A stretch of 64,000 bases of DNA from Eubacteriales bacterium mix99 (GTDB lineage: Bacteria; Bacillota; Clostridia; Caldicoprobacterales; DTU083): assembly GCA_038396605.1 (NCBI GenBank), contig CP121690.1, positions 310,001 through 374,000 of the forward strand, written 5' to 3'. The notes under the pieces are model-generated. The model was not told the DNA's origin. It was given only the letters and a program-made list of their open reading frames with translations, and did not search any database. Shown one piece after another: positions 58,574 to 64,000 of the stretch. A program made the position numbers and the translations under genes. Within the stretch, counting starts at the first letter, position 1, and each line of letters starts with the position of its first letter.

Positions 58574-60187
58574 TCAGCCGGGTTCCTCCTGCTTCAACGC
58601 ATACAGTCTCTTCAGCGTGTGCGGAATGGCATTCATCAGATCCCCTGCCGTCATGCCCGCTTCGCCGATGCGGCAGGCAGCTTCATCCCCTGCCCGGCCA
58701 TGCAGGTAGCATCCCAGCACAGCGGCATCAAACGGGGAATATCCCTGTGCCACAAGGGAAGCGATCATCCCGGTGAGTACATCGCCGCTTCCGCCCGTAC
58801 CCATTCCCGGATTTCCCGATCGGTTCAGGTATACCCGGCTGTCGGGACCCGCCACAACAGAGGCCGCACCTTTCAGTAAAACGATCACATGGTACTTCCT
58901 GGCTGTCTCCAGTGCAGTCTCAACAGGCCGTTTCAGGATATCCTCCGTTGCGATTCCCGTCAACGTGGACATTTCCCCGGGGTGAGGCGTCAGAATAACC
59001 GGAGCCGGATACTCCCTCAGCAGGTCTTTATCCTTTGATATCTGATTCAAACCATCTGCGTCTATTACTATGGATATATGATATCGGCTGAAAATATTCC
59101 TGATTATTTCAAAAACACCGGGATCTTTTCCACAGCCTGGCCCCAGTGCCAGTACATCCTTGCCCTTCAGAAGCTCTTCCACGTCCGGAAAGCTTTCCGG
59201 AATCAGATGGCCCTGCCCTTCGTCCTCCAGCGGCATGGTCATAACCTCCGTCAGCTTCTCCGCCAGCACAGGCTGCAGTCCGGCAGGAATCCCCAGTGTC
59301 ACCAGCCCGGCTCCGGTCCGGAGTGCGGAGACCGATGTCATACAAGCCGCGCCGGTCAGCCCGGTGGAGCCTGCAAGGACGGCGACCCTGCCAAAGGTCC
59401 CCTTGTGTCCGTCCCTCGGCCGCTCCCGAAGCCTCCTTGCCGCTTCCCGGTCGTCCAGCGTGAACATGCCGGCACCAACGCTTTTTGCACTGTCCGGCGG
59501 AAACCCGATGGCACGCAGATGGACACGCCCGGAAAAATTCCTGCCCGGAAACAGAATGTGGCCTGGTTTCAGATAGCCAAAGGTAACGGTGTCATCGGCC
59601 CGCATCGCTGTTCCCTGTATTTGGGCCGTCTCCCCGTTGATACCGGAGGGAATGTCAATCGCCACGACAGAGCCTGCACTTTTATTGGCTTCCCCGATCA
59701 CAGCGGCATAGTTTCCTTCGATCGGCCGGTCCAGGCCGGTACCGAACAGGCTGTCGATGATCAGAAACGCCTCCCGGATCACTGCCAGGGCGCGTCCGGG
59801 ATCCTGCCCATCCTCCAGACGCAGAACGGTAAGGGATACGCCATCCGGACCCGAATTCTTTTCCTGCAGGGCCTTCAGGATTGCAAAATTGGTACCGGCA
59901 TCCCCCGAAGGATTTTTCCCGCTGCGGCCCAGGATCAGAACCGTCACCCGGTAGCCGGACAGGGCGAGATGCCTGGCTACCGCCAATCCGTCTCCTCCGT
60001 TGTTGCCGCAGCCGGCAAGAACCAGGACCCTGCCGGACCGGCCAAAAAAGGACAGCGGATAGCGTTCCCGGATGACGTCCGTTACCCGAATAGCCGCGTT
60101 CTCCATGAGAACCATACCGGGAATCTGAAATTCCGCATTTGCCCTATGATCGATTTTTTTACTCTGGGAAGGAGTCACCACATACAA
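58574..60187 (-). CDS. nnr: Bifunctional NAD(P)H-hydrate epimerase / ADP-dependent dehydratase
   Basis: 537 residues. The N-terminal YjeF_N epimerase domain (1-215) has VLAGCGNNGGDGLAVARHLA, DSLFGTGLDRPIEG and AIDIPSGINGE. The C-terminal ribokinase-like dehydratase (230-530) has GHKGTFGRVAVLAGSTGLTGAA, LGPGCGKD, VIDADGLNQ, LTPHPGEMSTL and GTGGSGDVLTGMIA. It repairs hydrated NADH/NADPH. Downstream of acpS in the same direction. Confidence 0.95.
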   Translation of the reverse strand: MYVVTPSQSKKIDHRANAEFQIPGMVLMENAAIRVTDVIRERYPLSFFGRSGRVLVLAGCGNNGGDGLAVARHLALSGYRVTVLILGRSGKNPSGDAGTNFAILKALQEKNSGPDGVSLTVLRLEDGQDPGRALAVIREAFLIIDSLFGTGLDRPIEGNYAAVIGEANKSAGSVVAIDIPSGINGETAQIQGTAMRADDTVTFGYLKPGHILFPGRNFSGRVHLRAIGFPPDSAKSVGAGMFTLDDREAARRLRERPRDGHKGTFGRVAVLAGSTGLTGAACMTSVSALRTGAGLVTLGIPAGLQPVLAEKLTEVMTMPLEDEGQGHLIPESFPDVEELLKGKDVLALGPGCGKDPGVFEIIRNIFSRYHISIVIDADGLNQISKDKDLLREYPAPVILTPHPGEMSTLTGIATEDILKRPVETALETARKYHVIVLLKGAASVVAGPDSRVYLNRSGNPGMGTGGSGDVLTGMIASLVAQGYSPFDAAVLGCYLHGRAGDEAACRIGEAGMTAGDLMNAIPHTLKRLYALKQEEPG

Positions 60188-60245
60188 AACCGTTCACCTC
60201 TCTGATAAAATCCATTCCGATTTTTCCCCGTGCACTGTCAGGATC

Positions 60246-60614
60246 TCAGCCGTCAATGACAGCCTGTGCTGCGGCAAGATCCCGGATATGGGTAATGGAA
60301 ATCAAAACATTCTTTCCCCCGATGGCATGCATCCGTTCCAGGGCGTTTCCGGTCAGCACCGCATAAGGCTTTCCCAGATCATCCTGAAGGATTTCCACAT
60401 CCAGCCAGCGGGCATATCCGAAACCGGTTCCAAGAGCCTTGGATACTGCTTCCTTTGCTGCAAATATCCCGGCAGCGGTCTGCGCACTCTGGTTCCGATC
60501 CGAAATATATTGCTGCTCCGAAGGGGTATAAACTTTCCTCAAAAAACCCGGGTGTTTGATGGAGCGTCCCACCCGGGCTGTTTCAATCAGATCCAATCCA
60601 ATTCCTGCAATCAT
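60246..60614 (-). CDS. acpS: Holo-[acyl-carrier-protein] synthase
   Basis: 122 residues from ATG 60614 (GCAGGAAT ahead). GIGLDLIETARVGR provides the metal-binding Asp, and AAGIFAAKEAVSKALGTGF is the second motif with the catalytic Glu/Lys. Attaches 4'-phosphopantetheine from CoA to ACP. Upstream of nnr, as in many Bacillota. The longer frame to 60704 has no supporting ribosome site. Confidence 0.93.
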   Translation of the reverse strand: MIAGIGLDLIETARVGRSIKHPGFLRKVYTPSEQQYISDRNQSAQTAAGIFAAKEAVSKALGTGFGYARWLDVEILQDDLGKPYAVLTGNALERMHAIGGKNVLISITHIRDLAAAQAVIDG

Positions 60615-60752
60615 ATTCCTGCAATCATCCTCTGACCATCCATTTCCGCTTTTCCATACTTTCTTCCTTATTAATATACCCCAAACCTGTGAAAAAAGCA
60701 ACAAACGTCAGATAAGCAAGGGAAAACGTCCTGTCCTGCACTTCCCTGTCTC

Positions 60753-63047
60753 TTATTCTGCCTTTTCGGCTGCTGTCAGGGCATCGTTGATGTTGTCGAC
60801 CAATTGCTGCAGCATGGCGTTGGTGATTTTCCCGCCGGCAAAGTTTCGGATTGCACGCAGGGGAGCATTGAAGAACATATTCCTTGCCATGCTATCCGCC
60901 CCTCCTCCCAGCTCTTCGTCCCCGGAACCGGATGATAAAGGCATGCCGGCCTGCTGTGCCGCTTTCTGAAGGGCGGCCGCCGACACCGGATTGGCCAGAA
61001 TATCCCCCAGAGTGGTATTCCGGGTGACACGCCATCCCGCCGCCGGCTGATCGGTTCGGACAACCTTGCCCGCCAGGCGGATATCCCGGCTGGACGCGCC
61101 GGCCAGAATTCCATATTCCCCGGCGGGAACCACCCAATCTGCGGTTTCCGCGCTGTAACAGGCAAAAGCGCGTTTGGTCAGGACCACCGATACCTCTTTT
61201 TCCTCCCCGGGCGCCAGGGATATCTTTGCAAAACCGCGAAGCTCCCTGTCCGGACGGACGGGGCCTTTTCCGGCAGGCCGCTGCACATAGATCTGCACCG
61301 TTTCCCTGCCGCTCCGCTTTCCGGTGTTTCTCACCTTCAGCGTCACCGTTAAGGATTCCTCGCCGGAAACTTTCTTCCGGTCCACATGCAGATCGCTGTA
61401 CTCAAAGGAAGTATAGGACAAACCGTGACCAAAGGGAAACAGCACTTCCCGGTCCACACTGTCGTACCAGCGATACCCTGTGAAAACCCCTTCCCGGTAT
61501 TCCACCCGGTCCCTGTCTCCCGGAAAATTCAAATAGGACGGGGAGTCCTGAAGCCGGAGGGGAAAGGTTTCCGCCAGCTTACCGCTGGGATTGGCCGATC
61601 CGTAAAGCAGATCCACCTGGGCTTCGCCGACCGCTTCTCCGCCCAGATAGCTTTCCAGTACAGCTTCCGCCTTATCAATCCATGGCATTTCCACCGGACT
61701 GCCATTTTGCAGCACCACCACACAATGCGGCTGAACCGCAGCCACCGCTTCTATGAGAGCATTGTGGCTTTCGGGCATGCGCATATGTATCCGGTCGTAC
61801 CCTTCCGATTCATAGCTTTCCGGCAAACCGACAAACACCACGGCCACATCAGCGCATTTGGCTGCTTCCACTGCCCCGGCAATCAATGCCTTATCCGGCA
61901 CATCGCTGTCCGGACGGTATCCGGGAGCATAGGAAACGGAAAACCCCTGCTGCTTCGCAGCTTCCAGGGCTCCTACCACCCTGTGGGCGTTGATGTGACT
62001 GCTGCCGCTGCCCTGATAGCGGGGCGTTTTGGCAAAAGCGCCGAGAAAAGCAACTTTCTGCCGGCCGTCCAGCGGCAGTACTTTCCTTTCGTTTTTCAGC
62101 AGTACCATGCTTTGGCAGGCAATATCAAAGGCCAGCTCATGATCCCTGTCCCGGTCAAACACCGCATGGGGATCCCGGTTTTCCAGAAAACGCTGACTGA
62201 TACGGAGAATCCGTTCCACGGCAGTATCCAGAACCGATTCCTTCAACCGGCCATCCCGAACGGCCTGTACAATCTCAGCGTCATTTACACCGCCGCTTCC
62301 GGGCATCTCCAGATCCTGACCGGCAATCAGCCCGGCCACCCGGTCATCGCAGGCGCCCCAGTCCGTCACCACATATCCGTCAAATCCCCATTCCTTCCGC
62401 AGGATTTCCGTCAGCAGCCGGGGACTCTGGGACACATATTCCCCGTTGATCCGATTGTAACTGCACATGACCGTCCATGGCTTTGCCTGGCGGACCACCT
62501 GTTCAAATGCTGCCAGATAAATTTCCCGCAGGGTTCGCTCATCGATTTCCGCGGAAACAGACATGCGCCGTTCTTCCTGATTGTTGGCGGCAAAGTGTTT
62601 TACGCTTACGCCCACATGCCGGCTCTGAACCCCTTCGGTAAAGGCAGCGCCCAGTTGTCCGGCCAGATATGGATCCTCGGAATAGTATTCAAAATTCCGG
62701 CCGCACAGGGGACTGCGCTTGATATTGATCCCCGGTCCAAGGAGCACGCCGACATCTTCGGCCTGACATTCGTTGCCCAGTGCCACGCCCATCTTCCGCA
62801 GCAGTTCCGGGTCAAAAGACGACGCCAGACCGCAGGCGGCAGGAAAACAAACCGCCTCAATGGAATCGTTGATGCCGAGATGGTCGCCTTTCTGATCCTG
62901 CTTTCTCAATCCGTGAGGTCCGTCCGACACCATTATGCTTTCCACGCCAAGCCGCTCAACCGGTTTTAAGTGCCAGAAATCGAGACCGCTGCACAGGGAT
63001 GCTTTCTCTTCCAGAGTCATCCGGGCAATTACATTTTTGATGTTCAT
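60753..63047 (-). CDS. GH3-family beta-glucosidase
   Basis: 764 residues, cytosolic. N-terminal GH3 barrel: MTLEEKASLCSGLDFWHLK, VSDGPHGLRKQ, GPGINIKRSPLCGRNFEYYSEDP, KHFAANNQE, and the nucleophile Asp near residue 228 in YVVTDWGA. Then the alpha/beta sandwich (QGSGSSHINAHRV) and a C-terminal fibronectin-III-like domain (TLKVRNTGKRSGRETVQIYV). Beyond that is an extra C-terminal segment of about 90 residues. Hydrolyses short beta-glucosides brought in from outside. Confidence 0.93.
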   Translation of the reverse strand: MNIKNVIARMTLEEKASLCSGLDFWHLKPVERLGVESIMVSDGPHGLRKQDQKGDHLGINDSIEAVCFPAACGLASSFDPELLRKMGVALGNECQAEDVGVLLGPGINIKRSPLCGRNFEYYSEDPYLAGQLGAAFTEGVQSRHVGVSVKHFAANNQEERRMSVSAEIDERTLREIYLAAFEQVVRQAKPWTVMCSYNRINGEYVSQSPRLLTEILRKEWGFDGYVVTDWGACDDRVAGLIAGQDLEMPGSGGVNDAEIVQAVRDGRLKESVLDTAVERILRISQRFLENRDPHAVFDRDRDHELAFDIACQSMVLLKNERKVLPLDGRQKVAFLGAFAKTPRYQGSGSSHINAHRVVGALEAAKQQGFSVSYAPGYRPDSDVPDKALIAGAVEAAKCADVAVVFVGLPESYESEGYDRIHMRMPESHNALIEAVAAVQPHCVVVLQNGSPVEMPWIDKAEAVLESYLGGEAVGEAQVDLLYGSANPSGKLAETFPLRLQDSPSYLNFPGDRDRVEYREGVFTGYRWYDSVDREVLFPFGHGLSYTSFEYSDLHVDRKKVSGEESLTVTLKVRNTGKRSGRETVQIYVQRPAGKGPVRPDRELRGFAKISLAPGEEKEVSVVLTKRAFACYSAETADWVVPAGEYGILAGASSRDIRLAGKVVRTDQPAAGWRVTRNTTLGDILANPVSAAALQKAAQQAGMPLSSGSGDEELGGGADSMARNMFFNAPLRAIRNFAGGKITNAMLQQLVDNINDALTAAEKAE

Positions 63048-63283
63048 GACTGCACCTCCATAGTTTAGGGAAACCCTTTACAAAAACTCTCCTGTCCTTC
63101 CATTGCATCCTATCACAAAATCCGCTATGGGTAAATCATGCTCCATTCCATACATATGTCTCACCTCTCCCGTTTCCCGTTCCACGGGGCCTGATTCCGG
63201 GCAAACCGGCTGTCCATTTTTTTCGCCCCAGCCCGGAATCCTTTTTTATATTTTATGACAATGAATAGGTTCTGTTACCCTGT
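63048..63283. other. Intergenic with a long-looped stem
   Basis: GATTCCGGGC (63193-63202) and GCCCGGAATC (63231-63240) form a perfect 10-bp stem with a 28-nt loop, followed on the plus strand by CTTTTTT. It can act as a terminator for plus-strand transcription; no plus-strand gene is close. Ahead of the GH3 start, no clear promoter was found. Confidence 0.45.
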
Positions 63284-64000
63284 TTATTCAAGGCTCAGAA
63301 TAAAATCGCATAAATCCATGGAAGAGTTGGGACGGGCCATGTAATTCATCCGGCTGATCATGGTATGAACCTTTTCCGTATTGGTCAGCAGCTGATAAAC
63401 CGCTTCATCGGCAGGAAAGGTTTTGCTTGCCTTCATTGCCAGGCCATTGTTCAGGAGAAACTCCACATTGCGGTCCTCCTGTCCGGGAATGGGATCAATC
63501 AGCAGCATGGGAAGCCCCTTAGCCAGGCTTTCCGATACGGTCAGTCCCCCTGGTTTGGTAAGGATGCAGTTGGATGCATCCATCATAACATCGACATTTT
63601 TTACAAAGCCATAGTTATATATGGATCTGGCAAGATCCAGTTCATCGAGTTTTGCCTTCAGACTGCGGTTGTTTCCGCAAACGGACAGAATCTGAAAGTC
63701 CAGATTCAGGCGATCGATCTGCTTCACTGCCTTCGCCACATCCCCATGGCCCATGCTGCCGCTCATTATCAGTACGGTGTCCTTGTCCTGGATGGAAAGA
63801 GCTGCACGGGCTTCTCCCACCGGCATTCTTTTTGCAAACTTTTTATTGATGGGGATCCCGAAGGATTTCAGACGGTCCTCCCTCAGTCCCTTTCTCACAG
63901 CCTGCCTGGAAAGCAGTTCATTGGCAATGATATAGAAGTCCAGGTCCGCCTCTTCCCAGAACGGATGGATGGTAAAATCGGTCACGATGCCGATTATCCT
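63284..64000 (-). CDS. MGDG-synthase/MurG-like glycosyltransferase, cut by the window edge
   Basis: The C-terminal 238 codons are visible; the frame continues beyond 64000 (...RIIGIVTDFTIHPFW). It resembles processive diacylglycerol glucosyltransferases (UgtP/YpfP) and MGDG synthases: TDFTIHPFWEEADLDFYIIA, GIPINKKFAKRM, VLIMSGSMGHGD, and the donor motif TKPGGLTVSESLAKGLPMLLIDPIPGQEDRN. Makes glycolipids, which can anchor lipoteichoic-type polymers. The start is not in the window. Confidence 0.88.
   Translation of the reverse strand, partial: RIIGIVTDFTIHPFWEEADLDFYIIANELLSRQAVRKGLREDRLKSFGIPINKKFAKRMPVGEARAALSIQDKDTVLIMSGSMGHGDVAKAVKQIDRLNLDFQILSVCGNNRSLKAKLDELDLARSIYNYGFVKNVDVMMDASNCILTKPGGLTVSESLAKGLPMLLIDPIPGQEDRNVEFLLNNGLAMKASKTFPADEAVYQLLTNTEKVHTMISRMNYMARPNSSMDLCDFILSLE

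Noticed and set aside
61386-62969. 527-codon plus-strand frame opposite the GH3 glucosidase
   Set aside because: Shadow frame; the GH3 motifs on the minus strand are decisive.

Overview
The window reads as a chromosomal segment of a Gram-positive, anaerobic member of the Clostridia (Bacillota) with mid-range base composition. Support for this comes from strong AGGAGG-type ribosome sites, an EndoA/EndoAI-type mazEF pair close to acpS and nnr, LytR-CpsA-Psr and CpsB/CpsC/CpsD polymer genes, a LoaP-type NusG paralogue, YitT and DUF624 membrane proteins, and DUF6809-like proteins. No rRNA, tRNA, phage, transposase or CRISPR array was seen.

Layout. (1) 1-3 kb: a TetR regulator divergent from a flavin/Fe-S enoate-reductase-like enzyme. 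(2) 3-15.5 kb: an accessory patchwork. It holds a DnaQ-like exonuclease with a frameshifted BRCT end; two copies (one intact, one decayed) of a small autoregulated-looking operon encoding a ribbon-helix-helix protein and a double DUF6809 protein; a single-chain GmrSD-type restriction gene; an LCP ligase with a long structured leader; several membrane proteins of unknown function; and a duplicated proline/threonine-rich tail. (3) 15.5-36.1 kb: one minus-strand exopolysaccharide/capsule operon running from CpsC-CpsD-CpsB-LoaP through an RNA element into a priming transferase, four GT4 glycosyltransferases, an EpsG-like polymerase, a flippase, UDP-FucNAc (Fnl), UDP-glucuronate and UDP-galacturonate enzymes, plus three unusual genes: a CapA-like metallophosphatase, a carboxyethyl-ornithine-synthase-like enzyme and a TupA-like ATP-grasp ligase. 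(4) 36.2-44.7 kb: a DeoR-controlled ABC sugar-type uptake operon with an alkaline-phosphatase-superfamily hydrolase and a sorbitol/sorbose-type dehydrogenase. (5) 45-54.4 kb: a lipoprotein serpin, lipid kinase, 6-phosphogluconate dehydrogenase, aldose epimerase, LarA-like protein, esterase and Cys-type sulfatase. (6) 54.4-64 kb: a sugar-kinase remnant, PsiE-like and unknown membrane proteins, YitT, mazEF, nnr, acpS, a GH3 glucosidase and a 5'-cut MGDG-synthase-like glycosyltransferase.

Two connections stand out. First, the promoter of the polysaccharide operon and the structured RNA lying after loaP both recur, in the same orientation, ahead of the LCP gene 25 kb away. The polymer-attachment enzyme and the polymer operon therefore probably form one LoaP regulon. 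Second, the adjacent opine-synthase-like and TupA-like genes, in a cluster that makes uronic acids, suggest an exopolysaccharide whose uronic acids are amidated with an N-(carboxyethyl) amino acid. A third candidate system is the duplicated RHH/DUF6809 operon next to the GmrSD gene, with a perfect 11-bp inverted repeat over its promoter.
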